Shown here piece by piece: positions 32,820 through 41,134 of a DNA stretch of 64,000 nt; the first letter of the stretch is position 1; every line of letters begins with the position of its first letter. The notes beneath the pieces were generated by a model. That model did no database searches and was not told the origin of the DNA. It saw nothing but the letters and a program-made list of their open reading frames with translations. Location: the NCBI GenBank assembly GCA_913063155.1, contig CAJXYU010000003.1, positions 546,624 through 610,623 of the forward strand, written 5' to 3'. Origin of the DNA: an uncultured Desulfovibrio sp. (GTDB lineage: Bacteria; Desulfobacterota; Desulfovibrionia; Desulfovibrionales; Desulfovibrionaceae). Both the position numbers and the translations under genes were made by a program.

Positions 32820-32843
32820 GGTCGATTTTATATAAAAACGACC
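32820..32843. promoter_or_regulatory. MocR operator palindrome
   Basis: A 24-bp imperfect palindrome starts GGTCGATTTTAT and ends ATAAAAACGACC; reverse-complement arms differ at one pair (A against A). It lies in the short divergent promoter between the MocR gene and the DMT transporter and is the likely binding site. Confidence 0.72.
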
Positions 32844-32880
32844 CTTTCTACAATGCCATTATGCCGCCTATGCTCCAGAC

Positions 32881-33870
32881 ATGAGATTGCAACGGCCCTC
32901 CCCCATGAAAGGCACTGGTTTGGCCCTGATGAGTTCGGCCATCATTTCCCAGACCGGCATCTTCGTGCGCTTTCTCACGGATACTTACGGACTGGCCGCC
33001 CTGGACCTGGTCTTCTGGCGCAACGCGTTGGTCTGCGCCAGCCTGCTGTGCACAACGACCTTCACAGGTCGACCCCGTCTGATCGTCGCGCCGAAAAACC
33101 TGCTGTTCCTGGCCGCCTACGGCCTGATCCTGGCGGTGTTCAACGGGGTCTGGACCACGGCGGTAATCTGCAGCGGTGCGGCCGTGTCCACTGTGCTGGC
33201 CTACTGCTCGGTAGGCTATACCGCCCTGCTCGGCGCATGGTTGTTCGACGAACGGTTGAACCAACTCCAGCAACTGGCCGTGTGCCTTTCCCTGGCCGGA
33301 TGCCTGCTCGTGTCCAACGCGCTGGTACCCGAGGCATGGAACGGCAACGCCACCGGTATCGTCACAGGCATCCTCTCGGGCCTGCTCTACGCCGGGTACA
33401 GCCTCATGGGTCGTGAAGCGGCACGCAGGGGCGTCAATGCCTGGACCACAATCTTCCACATTTTCACTTTCGCCGCCCTCTTCCAGATGGCTGCCATCGT
33501 CCTGTTCGGGGAAAAAATTCCCATACTCACGGCAGGCCCGGGCAAACTCCTGTGTCTCAATTCCCATCCGGACAGCTGGCTCTGGCTGTTGCTCTATGCG
33601 GTGGGCCCCACCCTGGTGGGCTTCGGGCTCTATGCCAAAAGCCTCAACTACCTGCCTGCGGCCATGGCCAATATCATCGTCACTCTGGAGCTGGTCTTCA
33701 CAGGCATTACCGCCTACCTGCTCTTCGGCGAAACCTTCCAGCTGCTCCAATGGGCGGGATGCATGCTCATCGTGGCGGCCATCCTGCTTTTGAATCTGTC
33801 CATCCGAAAACAGCAAAAAACACCACCCCCCAACGCCAAGGAGAACTGCAATGCATATAAACATCCATGA
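32881..33870 (+). CDS. DMT (EamA) superfamily transporter
   Basis: The product is 329 residues with ten hydrophobic helices in two EamA repeats (about 12-145 and 165-310). Typical features are FWRNALVCASLL near helix 2, and the second-half pattern YAVGPTLVGFGLYAKSLNYLPAAMANIIVTLELVFTGITAYLLFGE, which matches the end of EamA domains. It exports or imports a small metabolite, perhaps an amino acid. It faces the MocR gene across the palindrome at 32820. The 57-residue ORF at 33851 overlaps its last codons. Start ATG has no strong ribosome-binding site. Confidence 0.88.
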   Translation: MRLQRPSPMKGTGLALMSSAIISQTGIFVRFLTDTYGLAALDLVFWRNALVCASLLCTTTFTGRPRLIVAPKNLLFLAAYGLILAVFNGVWTTAVICSGAAVSTVLAYCSVGYTALLGAWLFDERLNQLQQLAVCLSLAGCLLVSNALVPEAWNGNATGIVTGILSGLLYAGYSLMGREAARRGVNAWTTIFHIFTFAALFQMAAIVLFGEKIPILTAGPGKLLCLNSHPDSWLWLLLYAVGPTLVGFGLYAKSLNYLPAAMANIIVTLELVFTGITAYLLFGETFQLLQWAGCMLIVAAILLLNLSIRKQQKTPPPNAKENCNAYKHP

Positions 33871-34024
33871 GTTGGAGCGCCTTGTTCACGAAGAAATCAG
33901 AAAAAACAAATATGCCGACAAGGTGCATGTCCCGCAGAAAAAAACGGAAGGCAAACTGGGAAAGATGGTGCGCCTTCTCTGCCTGGCCCTGCTCTTCTTC
34001 GCCCTGGGACGGTTCTCCGCGTGA
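33851..34024 (+). CDS. Small tail-anchored membrane protein
   Basis: This 57-residue ORF starts MHINIHELERLVHEEIRKNK with AAGGAGA seven bases upstream, ends in one hydrophobic helix (MVRLLCLALLFFALGRF) and has a charged N-terminal half. It overlaps the last 20 bases of the DMT transporter gene in another frame, a classic sign of translational coupling. It may be a small partner of the transporter. No family recognised. Confidence 0.7.
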   Translation: MHINIHELERLVHEEIRKNKYADKVHVPQKKTEGKLGKMVRLLCLALLFFALGRFSA

Positions 34025-34072
34025 ACCTGAAAGTATAATGGCTTAAAGATTCAACACATCGCACAATAAGAC

Positions 34073-34867
34073 ATGCCCTTTGCGCGAAGACTGCTCACTG
34101 TCATCCTCTTCACCGCCTTGTTGTGGATGGGAATGCTGCCTCCAGCTCCCCTGCTGGCCAAGGAAACCGTCGTCATTTCCACGGGCGAATGGGCGCCATG
34201 GTGCGGTTCGAAGCTACATAACAAAGGGGCCATCCTGGACATCGTGACCCGGGCCTTCGCCCGCAGAGGCTACAACACACAATTCAAATTCTACGTCTGG
34301 CGGCGGGCCTTCAAACTCATGGCCGCCGGTGACGTGCAGGCCTCGGCCTATTGGTATCATCGCGAAAAATACGAAAAGGTGGCCTTGTTCAGCGAGCCCC
34401 TCAACACGGAGGAGCACGTCTTCATCCACCTGAAATCGACACACATTCGTCCTTGGAAAACACTGACGGACCTGAAGGGATACCGCATCGGCGCGACCGG
34501 AGGATTTTCCTATTCGGACGAATTCTGGAGGCTGGCGAAAGAAAAAGTGCTCACGGTGGAAGTTGTCCAGAACGACGACCTGAACATGAAAAAACTCCTT
34601 GCGGGCAGGATAGACATGTTTCCGACGACCCGGAGAGTAGGCTATAATGTCCTCACCCGGGGCAAATATCAGCACGAGAGCGACAGAGTGACCATAACCG
34701 AGCAGGTCTACCGAAGGGCCACCGGGCATCTCCTTTTTCCCAAAAACAGGCCGGAATCGGAAAAGCTGCTTACGGAATTCAACGCGGGCCTCAGGGAAAT
34801 CATCCAAGACGGCACCGTGGAAAACATCATGCGAAAACTGGAGGGCGGCTACTACGACCCCCGGTAG
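34073..34867 (+). CDS. Periplasmic solute-binding protein, family 3-like
   Basis: The product is 264 residues with a signal peptide (hydrophobic 6-24, cut after LLA near 29). The mature start TVVISTGEWAPWCGSKLHNKGAILDIVTRAFARRGYNTQFKFYVWRRA fits amino-acid-type binding proteins, where the EWAPW stretch lines the ligand cleft. It continues with ASAYWYHREKYEKVALFSEPL and a LKGYRIGATGGFSYSDEF hinge. There is no permease or ATPase next to it, so it may act as a sensor partner, like the binding protein at 23477. The start ATG lacks a strong ribosome-binding site. Confidence 0.82.
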   Translation: MPFARRLLTVILFTALLWMGMLPPAPLLAKETVVISTGEWAPWCGSKLHNKGAILDIVTRAFARRGYNTQFKFYVWRRAFKLMAAGDVQASAYWYHREKYEKVALFSEPLNTEEHVFIHLKSTHIRPWKTLTDLKGYRIGATGGFSYSDEFWRLAKEKVLTVEVVQNDDLNMKKLLAGRIDMFPTTRRVGYNVLTRGKYQHESDRVTITEQVYRRATGHLLFPKNRPESEKLLTEFNAGLREIIQDGTVENIMRKLEGGYYDPR

Positions 34868-34934
34868 AAAAAACCGCCGACCCAGGAAGCTCTTTCAACC
34901 ACTCCGTCCCCAAAAGTCACCCTGGTTTGCACGA

Positions 34935-35675
34935 TCAATGAGGGTGATCTTCCTCGTCCGAAGGAAAATCGGTCAACCACACGCCGACAAGCACCAGCAG
35001 GGCCATGGCGTAGATGATCCAGACATTGCGTGCGGACGAAGCCCCCGGTTCCGAATCGTCCGTCCTTTCCGGCTCGTAGAGCAGCCAATCGTGCAGGGTG
35101 ATGCTGCGAAAGGCCCTGTCCACGGCAGGAATCAAAAGCATGGACCGCTGGTCGAAAAAGGCACGGAACACGTACACGCCGTTGCTGGTGAAAACGTAAT
35201 GGATGCGGAAAAGCATGCCGCCGGGTTCGGCGGAGATGGTGAAGGTCCAGTTGTCCCGGTCAAATTTGGAGCCGGCGATGTCGTCCGCGCTCCCAGCCGG
35301 GTGATAGACCTTGGAATTCAGAAGTGTTCCCACCCTTTCCAATGCGTGCTTGTTGAACGCCTCGATTTTGTCGGCCGGAACCTTGCCGCCGCCCTCGGTC
35401 CCGACCACGATAAAGGGATAGACCAACTGTTGCCCCACGGGCCGATAGCCTGCCTTCACTTCCAGGTCGGTGCCGCGAACGCCCCCTCCCAGGAATTGAG
35501 CCATATAGTTGTTGAGGGCCTTGATCTGTGCGGAATTCATGGTGGTCCAGCCGTCGGGAATGGCCATCCGGTACCCCAGTTCGGAGTTTTCGACGATGGA
35601 TGCGGCCCGCGCCATGGGAGTAAGCATGACGGATGCGGACAACAACACCGCGATGAAAAAAACGACCCTGCGCAT
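34935..35675 (-). CDS. Secreted, membrane-anchored protein, paralogue of the 29962 gene
   Basis: The product is 246 residues from ATG at 35675, chosen for GGGAGG upstream. Signal peptide: hydrophobic 4-20, cut after ARA near residue 24. The mature start VENSELGYRMAIPDGWTTM parallels the protein at 29962. The domain has EVKAGYRPVGQQLVYPFIVV and GGMLFRIHYVFTSNGVYVFRAFFDQ, then a C-terminal helix (VWIIYAMALLVLVGVWLTDF) and an acidic His-ending tail. Its function is unknown; the layout suggests a periplasmic beta-domain held by one C-terminal helix. Confidence 0.8.
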   Translation of the reverse strand: MRRVVFFIAVLLSASVMLTPMARAASIVENSELGYRMAIPDGWTTMNSAQIKALNNYMAQFLGGGVRGTDLEVKAGYRPVGQQLVYPFIVVGTEGGGKVPADKIEAFNKHALERVGTLLNSKVYHPAGSADDIAGSKFDRDNWTFTISAEPGGMLFRIHYVFTSNGVYVFRAFFDQRSMLLIPAVDRAFRSITLHDWLLYEPERTDDSEPGASSARNVWIIYAMALLVLVGVWLTDFPSDEEDHPH

Positions 35676-36062
35676 GACGACCTCCCGTGCTGAAGAGAGG
35701 GATTTCCCTATACTGTAAGATACATCCCTTGCACCCTGTTGGCAAATTCCCGGCATCATTGCGCGTATGATAATAATACCACTCATGCATTCTGCGATGC
35801 TCAGAAAAGTTGGCCCCGTAACGGTATTTTGCCGTTATACTGCTTTAAGTCTTTTCAAAAACAATAAAAAAGGGGTATAAATGACATGACCCGGCAGAAC
35901 GGCACCCTTGCTCTGAAACGATGAAACAAGGCGATGACATGAATCCACCGGACACCAGGATATTCGAACGCCACGCCCGCCTCTGCGTCCTCCTGTGTCC
36001 GGCAATGCTGAAATACGCACCCGTTCTCTCTGAAATCCTTGGTAAAACCATGGAGGCCGGAC
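35676..36062. other. Divergent promoter region with a possible small ORF
   Basis: The 387-bp gap upstream of the kinase operon contains a small palindrome (TAACGG...CCGTTA at about 35819-35837) and a possible 43-codon frame (35939-36070), listed separately. A T/A-rich patch lies at 35845-35880. No other gene seen. Confidence 0.5.
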
Positions 36063-36070
36063 GTGCCTGA
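35939..36070 (+). CDS. Possible small leader ORF upstream of the kinase gene
   Basis: ATG at 35939, eight bases after AAGG, opens a 43-codon frame (MNPPDTRIFERHARLCVLLC, then PAMLKYAPVLSEILGKTMEA and GRA) whose stop at 36068-36070 overlaps the GTG start of the sensor kinase. The overlap is what translational coupling would produce. No recognised family; could be accidental. Confidence 0.35.
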   Translation: MNPPDTRIFERHARLCVLLCPAMLKYAPVLSEILGKTMEAGRA

Positions 36071-37811
36071 CAGACAATATTACCGCTCCCTGCACCGCAG
36101 CATGGCCTTCACCGTAGTCCTGGTATCGCTCATGCCCCTGGCGCTGATCACCCTTATCGGGGGCTACCAGTACACGGAGATATACAAGGGCAGGGTCATG
36201 GCCCACCTGGAGGAGATCGTGCACAAGCACGAGCAGAATATCGATACCTACCTGTTGGAAAAGGTAGGCGAAATTCGTGTTCTGGCAGATAACATGGGCG
36301 TGGACTGCTTCCTGGACGAGGGAAAATTGGAAAACCTGCACAAATCCCTCATGAAACGCCACGGAGGCGGCTTCGTGGACCTGGGGCTGGTCAACAGCTA
36401 CGGCATACAGGTGGCCTATTCCGGCCCCTTCCGTCTGGGCCTGGCGGACTACTCCCAGTCCGTATGGTTCAGGGAAGTCCAAAAGCGCACAGTCTACGTT
36501 TCGGACGTCTTCCTCGGATTGCGCGGAGTGCCCCACTTCATCATTGCGGTCCAGTTCGAAAGTGAAGGCAAGAAGTGGGTACTACGCACCACCATCGACT
36601 TCGTCGCCTTCAACCAGTTGGTGGAAAACATCCACATAGGCCGAACGGGGCTGGCCTTCATCATCAACCGGCGCGGCGAATTCCAGACCAAACCACGCAT
36701 CGACCTGAGCGCCGAGGTCCCCTTCCTGCGCGAGTTGCTGCAAAAGGCCACGACCGACGCCAGAGAGGAAGGCTCATTCGCACTCAAAAAGGCCCGGGAC
36801 ATGGTGGTTTCCACCATTGCGCCCAATCCTCTCACGGGCCGCGAGACGATCTTCCTGAGCACCCCGCTCAAACAGGGCGACTGGCTGCTGGTCTACCAGC
36901 AGGACTCGGCCGACGCCTTTTCCGACCTGGCCCAGACCCGCAACCTGGCCCTGGTGGTCCTGCTCATCGGCGTGATAGCCATCACCTTCGTGGCCTTTTA
37001 CCTTTCCAAGCGCATGGTCAAGCGTATCATAGCCGCGGACAAGGAAAAGGAAATGATGAACGAGCAGGTCATCGAGGCAGGCCGACTGGCCTCCCTGGGC
37101 GAATTGGCCGCGGGCATCGCCCACGAAATCAACAACCCGGTGGCCATCATGGTGGAAGAAGCCGGATGGGTGCAGGACCTGCTTGCCGAAGGAATCGACA
37201 AAAACGGCAACACGGACGAGACCAAGCGGGCTCTGACCCAGATCAGGACCCAGGGAGCGCGCTGCCGGGAGATCACCCACAAGCTGCTTTCCTTCGCCCG
37301 CATGATCGACCCGACCACCATGGAACTTCAGCTCAACGAGCTTGTGGAGGAAATCATCGGCCTGAGCAACCAGCGCACCAAATACGCCAACGTGCAGGTG
37401 GAGACCGAACTGGCCCGGGACCTGCCCACCATCGCGGCCAGTCCTTCGGAAATGCAGCAGGTGCTCCTGAACCTGGTCAACAACGCCGTGGACGCCATGG
37501 AAAAGGAAGGCGGCACCCTGACCATCACCACCAAGCGCGACAAGGACGACGTACTCATGACTGTGGCGGACACGGGGTGCGGCATCCCCAGGGCCAACAT
37601 GCAGCGCCTGTTCGACCCGTTCTTCACCACCAAACCAGTAGGCAAGGGAACCGGGCTGGGCCTGTCCATCATCTACGGCATCGTCAACAAGATGAAAGGG
37701 GAGATTTCCGTGAACAGCGCTGTGGACGTGGGCACGGCCTTCACCGTACGCATCCCCTCGGCCGCCAAGACCGGGGTGCCTTCTGACGAAAACGCGGAGG
37801 AGAGGGGATAA
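36063..37811 (+). CDS. Sensor histidine kinase with periplasmic Cache domain
   Basis: The product is 582 residues from GTG at 36063, chosen for GGAGG six bases upstream. Order: transmembrane helix about 14-34, a double-Cache sensor about 40-290 (GFVDLGLVNSYGIQVAYSGPFRL and ENIHIGRTGLAFIINRRGEFQTKP), second helix about 300-320, and a kinase core. The phospho-acceptor box is GRLASLGELAAGIAHEINNPVAIM (NtrB-like HisKA), followed by N-box LLNLVNNAVDAME, G1 ADTGCGIP, F-box and G2 GKGTGLGLSIIYGIV. It should sense a periplasmic ligand and phosphorylate one or more of the three receivers that follow within 3 bases to 1 kb. First gene of the cluster. Confidence 0.93.
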   Translation: MPDRQYYRSLHRSMAFTVVLVSLMPLALITLIGGYQYTEIYKGRVMAHLEEIVHKHEQNIDTYLLEKVGEIRVLADNMGVDCFLDEGKLENLHKSLMKRHGGGFVDLGLVNSYGIQVAYSGPFRLGLADYSQSVWFREVQKRTVYVSDVFLGLRGVPHFIIAVQFESEGKKWVLRTTIDFVAFNQLVENIHIGRTGLAFIINRRGEFQTKPRIDLSAEVPFLRELLQKATTDAREEGSFALKKARDMVVSTIAPNPLTGRETIFLSTPLKQGDWLLVYQQDSADAFSDLAQTRNLALVVLLIGVIAITFVAFYLSKRMVKRIIAADKEKEMMNEQVIEAGRLASLGELAAGIAHEINNPVAIMVEEAGWVQDLLAEGIDKNGNTDETKRALTQIRTQGARCREITHKLLSFARMIDPTTMELQLNELVEEIIGLSNQRTKYANVQVETELARDLPTIAASPSEMQQVLLNLVNNAVDAMEKEGGTLTITTKRDKDDVLMTVADTGCGIPRANMQRLFDPFFTTKPVGKGTGLGLSIIYGIVNKMKGEISVNSAVDVGTAFTVRIPSAAKTGVPSDENAEERG

Positions 37812-37814
37812 CCC

Positions 37815-38252
37815 ATGCGCATGAGGACGCTGCTCATAGACGACGAACAGGATTTCGCCTGGGCCGTGGCACGGCGGCTCGCCAAGCGCGGTGTGGAGGT
37901 GGCCCTGGCATTCGACGGGAAGAGTGGACTGGAAAAGCTGGCGGACGAGCCCTTCGACGTGGTGGTCCTGGACATCAGGATGCCCGGCATGAGTGGCCTG
38001 GAGGTGCTGCCCCGCATCAAGGAGAACCACCCGCTCATCGAGGTGGTGCTGCTCACGGCCCACGCAAGCATGGAGTCGGCCCGCGCAGGCATGCGCCTCG
38101 GAGCCTTCGACTACCTGCTCAAGCCCTGCGATTTCGACACGCTGCTCGGCAAAATCCGCGAGGCGGCCCGCCGCAAGATGAAACAGGAACAGAGAATACA
38201 GCAGGCCCATTCCCGAAGGGACGACATCGCGGCCGGAGGAGAAAATTCATAA
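37815..38252 (+). CDS. Single-domain response regulator 1
   Basis: The product is 145 residues: a receiver domain (MRMRTLLIDDEQDFAWAVAR with the acidic DDE; phospho-Asp in FDVVVLDIRMPGMSGLEVLP; Thr in LLTAHASMESA; Lys in DYLLKPCDF) plus a short charged tail ending GGENS. There is no output domain, so it works through protein contacts or as a phosphate relay. It starts 3 bases after the kinase stop and abuts the next receiver. Confidence 0.93.
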   Translation: MRMRTLLIDDEQDFAWAVARRLAKRGVEVALAFDGKSGLEKLADEPFDVVVLDIRMPGMSGLEVLPRIKENHPLIEVVLLTAHASMESARAGMRLGAFDYLLKPCDFDTLLGKIREAARRKMKQEQRIQQAHSRRDDIAAGGENS

Positions 38253-38630
38253 ATGAGCGAGATGGATATCAAAGTTCTGCTGGTGGACGATGAAATCGGT
38301 TTCACCGATGTCATGGCCAAAAGGCTGTCCAAGCGCGGCATGACGGTCAAGGTGGCTGGGGGAGGAACCGAGGCCATTCAGGCCTTGCGTGGAGACGACT
38401 ACGACGTGGCCCTGCTGGACCTGAAGATGGAGGACATGAGCGGCATCGAGGTGCTGCAGATTTTCAAGAAAATGGTGCCGAATCTGCCGGTGATCATGCT
38501 CACGGGACACGGCTCGGAGGAAGCCGCGCGTGAAGGCATGCAGCACGGCGCGTTCGACTACCTGCTCAAGCCCTGCGAATTCGAAAAGCTTCTGGAAAAA
38601 ATCCTGGCCGCAGTGAAACGAAGTGAATAG
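38253..38630 (+). CDS. Single-domain response regulator 2
   Basis: The product is 125 residues, just a receiver: KVLLVDDEIGFTDVMAKRLSKRG, phospho-Asp in YDVALLDLKMEDMSGIEVL, LTGHGSEEAAREGM and DYLLKPCEFEKLL. Its ATG directly follows the stop of receiver 1. The high similarity to receivers 1 and 3 points to tandem duplication; differing alpha4-beta5-alpha5 faces would let one kinase address different partners. Confidence 0.93.
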   Translation: MSEMDIKVLLVDDEIGFTDVMAKRLSKRGMTVKVAGGGTEAIQALRGDDYDVALLDLKMEDMSGIEVLQIFKKMVPNLPVIMLTGHGSEEAAREGMQHGAFDYLLKPCEFEKLLEKILAAVKRSE

Positions 38631-38652
38631 CAGTCAGTAGGTATGTGAATAA

Positions 38653-39069
38653 ATGCAAGAGATGAAAGTTCTGCTCGTGGATGACGAAGTCGATTTCACG
38701 TCCGCCATACAAAAACGGCTGGCCAGACGTGGACTGACCGTCAAAGTGGCTCAGTCAGGCGAGGAATGCCTGTCCAGCCTGGAGAAATTTCCCGCGGACG
38801 TGGTGGTCCTGGATATGAAGATGCCCGGCATGGACGGTCTTCATACGCTTCGGGAGATCAAACGCCGGCATCCGCTGGTGGAGGTTATCATGCTTACGGG
38901 CCACGCCAGCATGGAGTCGGCGGTGGAGGGCATGGACCAAGGAGCATTCCATTACCTCATGAAACCGGCGGACCTGGACGAACTCGTCTACAAACTGGAA
39001 GACGCCTGCAAGCGAAAGGAAATTCGGGAACGGAAAATCAGGTCCACGGACAACGGAGAGGAATCCTGA
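38653..39069 (+). CDS. Single-domain response regulator 3
   Basis: The product is 138 residues: receiver (MKVLLVDDEVDFTSAIQKRL; phospho-Asp in ADVVVLDMKMPGMDGLHTL; MLTGHASMESAVEGMDQGAF; Lys in LMKPADLDELVYKLE) and a 20-residue charged tail. It is separated from receiver 2 by 22 bases. Three stand-alone receivers behind one kinase is uncommon and suggests branching or a phosphate sink. Confidence 0.93.
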   Translation: MQEMKVLLVDDEVDFTSAIQKRLARRGLTVKVAQSGEECLSSLEKFPADVVVLDMKMPGMDGLHTLREIKRRHPLVEVIMLTGHASMESAVEGMDQGAFHYLMKPADLDELVYKLEDACKRKEIRERKIRSTDNGEES

Positions 39070-39128
39070 CGATAAAAGCACGCTTTCGGACGTCGGGTCA
39101 TTACAATCGCTACTCAAGAGGGGGGCGC

Positions 39129-40388
39129 ATGAACACAGCGAGACGGCTCTACGAAACCATGCTGCTGGCGGCACAGGCCCACGCCAGATGGGACCTGGAG
39201 GTTTCACGAAACATCCTGGCAAGCCGGAAGCGGCTGATCCTGCTCCTCGTCCTCGCTGTTCCGGCAATCCTGGTCTCGGTGGGCATGGCCGCGGACCTGC
39301 CGCTGCCGGAAATCCTGGGCGGCAAGAAAGCATACAGCCCGGCCTTTTACACGCCGGAAATATTTCTCGTTTCCATCGCCATCGGCCTGTGCGCCGGACT
39401 CATCACCGGCTGCATCGGCGCGGGCGGCGGCTTCATCATCACCCCGGCTCTCATGAGCGCAGGCATCAAGGGCATCCTGGCCGTGGGCACCGACCTCTTC
39501 CACATCTTCGCCAAGGCCATCATGGGTACGGCGGTGCACAGGAAGCTCGGCAACGTCTCCGTGGCGCTGGCCCTGGCCTTCCTGGTGGGCTCGGGAGTGG
39601 GCGTCACCGGCGGCGGAGTCATCAACCGCTGGATATACGAACTCAATCCGGTACTCTCGGACACCTTCATCAGTCTCATCTACGTGGTGCTGCTCGGCTT
39701 TCTCGGCATCTATGCCATGCTCGACTTCATCAGGCTGAGCAAGGCCGGCGGCGGAGTCGACGCGCACGGCGGCGAGAGCGGTGGCGGCGGGCTGCCAGAA
39801 AAGCTGCAAAAAACGGCCATCCCCCCCATGATCACCTTCGACACGGATCTGGTGCCGGGCGGCAAGCGCATTTCCGCCTGGTTCGTAGGGACATGCGGGG
39901 CCGTGGTGGGCTTCATGGCCGCCATCATGGGCGTGGGCGGCGGATTCCTGACCTTTCCCATGTTCGTGTACATTCTGGGAGTCAGTTCCTTCACAACCGT
40001 AGGCACGGACATCCTGCAGATCATCTTCACGGCCGGGTACGCCAGCATCTCCCAGTATGCAATCTACGGATTCATCTTCTATACCCTGGCCATGGGCATG
40101 CTGCTCGGGTCCCTGCTGGGCATCCAGGTGGGCGCCCTGACCACCAAGCTGGTTCCGGGCATCTACATCCGTGGCTTCTACGCCACGGCAATACTGGCAG
40201 GCTTCGCCAATCGGCTATTCGCCCTGCCCGGAAAGCTTGCGGCCATGAAAATCGCGAACATCCCGCCCTCGGTCTCCGCTTTCTGCGCCCAGGTGGGCAA
40301 CTGGAGCTTCTTCATCTGCGTGGGGGTGTTCGGCGTCTGGGTCATCGGCACCTTCCTGATCAGAATCAATCAACTGAGGGGGGAATAG
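39129..40388 (+). CDS. TauE/SafE family permease
   Basis: The product is 419 residues from ATG at 39129, preceded by GAGGGGGG; the open frame runs back into receiver 3. About nine hydrophobic helices are present. Two TauE/SafE half-repeats are marked by IAIGLCAGLITGCIGAGGGFIITPALM and GTCGAVVGFMAAIMGVGGGFLTFPMFVYILG, the glycine-rich loops of the family, with a cytoplasmic His/Gly-rich linker between. Members move sulfite, sulfoacetate or other organic anions. An N-terminal 45-residue extension precedes the first helix. In this cluster it may carry the ligand sensed by the kinase, or import a substrate for the dikinase. Confidence 0.88.
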   Translation: MNTARRLYETMLLAAQAHARWDLEVSRNILASRKRLILLLVLAVPAILVSVGMAADLPLPEILGGKKAYSPAFYTPEIFLVSIAIGLCAGLITGCIGAGGGFIITPALMSAGIKGILAVGTDLFHIFAKAIMGTAVHRKLGNVSVALALAFLVGSGVGVTGGGVINRWIYELNPVLSDTFISLIYVVLLGFLGIYAMLDFIRLSKAGGGVDAHGGESGGGGLPEKLQKTAIPPMITFDTDLVPGGKRISAWFVGTCGAVVGFMAAIMGVGGGFLTFPMFVYILGVSSFTTVGTDILQIIFTAGYASISQYAIYGFIFYTLAMGMLLGSLLGIQVGALTTKLVPGIYIRGFYATAILAGFANRLFALPGKLAAMKIANIPPSVSAFCAQVGNWSFFICVGVFGVWVIGTFLIRINQLRGE

Positions 40389-40391
40389 GCC

Positions 40392-41105
40392 ATGCTGATT
40401 CGACACAGAACACACTTCTTCACGGGCCTGGGCCTGCTCGCCGTCTTCTTCTGCGTGCTGGCCTTCATGTTCTCCCCGAACTTCGGAGACATCAACGCCT
40501 TCCAAGCCTCGGACAACATGTTCAACTCCATCTCCAAGGGATCCACCTACTACATCCCTCAGGTAATCAAGGAGGCCAAACAGTTCAGGGGGCAGCAGTT
40601 CGACATCGTGATTGAGTCGGACAGTCCCGCCTTCACCGAGGCGGCCGCCAAGCTGCTCACCGTAAACGGCTTCAACCTTGAGCCCACCAAGGCCACGGAA
40701 TTCAGGGTGCGCGGCGACCTGGGGCGGCTCATGGGCGTGGCGCTGCGCGACTCAGACGACATGTTCAAGAACAACGGCCCGGCCATGGAAAAGCGGTACG
40801 GCACGGCCCCCAAGCAGGCCATGTACGCATGGTGGCTCCTGCTCAAGAAGGTCAAGTTGGCTCTGGACCGACAAAAGAACTTCAAGCCCGCCACCTTCAT
40901 CGACAAGCGAATCATCGCCCGCGGGATCGAGGTGGGTTACAATTATTTCGGCATCGAAGGGCGCAAGGCCGTCGATGAATGGGGCATGATAACCTTCGCT
41001 CTCCTCTTCTATGTCGTCTACACCATATGGTTCGGGTACGGCATTTTCTTCCTGTTTGAAGGTGTGGGGCTCCAGATGACCGCAGGCAAGAAAAAGGAAA
41101 TGTAA
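40392..41105 (+). CDS. Two-helix membrane protein with periplasmic domain
   Basis: The product is 237 residues. An N-terminal helix (FFTGLGLLAVFFCVLAFMF), an extracytoplasmic domain of about 150 residues (ISKGSTYYIPQVIKEAKQFRGQQFDIVIESDSPAFTEAAAKLL) and a C-terminal helix (WGMITFALLFYVVYTIWFGYGIFFLF). It begins 3 bases after the permease stop and ends 29 bases before the dikinase gene, so it belongs to the same operon. It probably forms a complex with the permease. Not assigned to any family I recognise. Confidence 0.85.
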   Translation: MLIRHRTHFFTGLGLLAVFFCVLAFMFSPNFGDINAFQASDNMFNSISKGSTYYIPQVIKEAKQFRGQQFDIVIESDSPAFTEAAAKLLTVNGFNLEPTKATEFRVRGDLGRLMGVALRDSDDMFKNNGPAMEKRYGTAPKQAMYAWWLLLKKVKLALDRQKNFKPATFIDKRIIARGIEVGYNYFGIEGRKAVDEWGMITFALLFYVVYTIWFGYGIFFLFEGVGLQMTAGKKKEM

Positions 41106-41134
41106 CCTTCTCAACGAATTGAACGGATACTGGC

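Noticed and set aside
35819..35837. Small TAACGG/CCGTTA palindrome as an operator
   Set aside because: Too short and without a known regulator next to it; kept only as a note in the gap entry.
36774..38210. Long minus-strand frame (478 codons) opposite the kinase and receiver genes
   Set aside because: It is His/Gly/Gln-rich and lies opposite clear kinase and receiver domains. It is the antisense shadow expected in GC-rich coding DNA.
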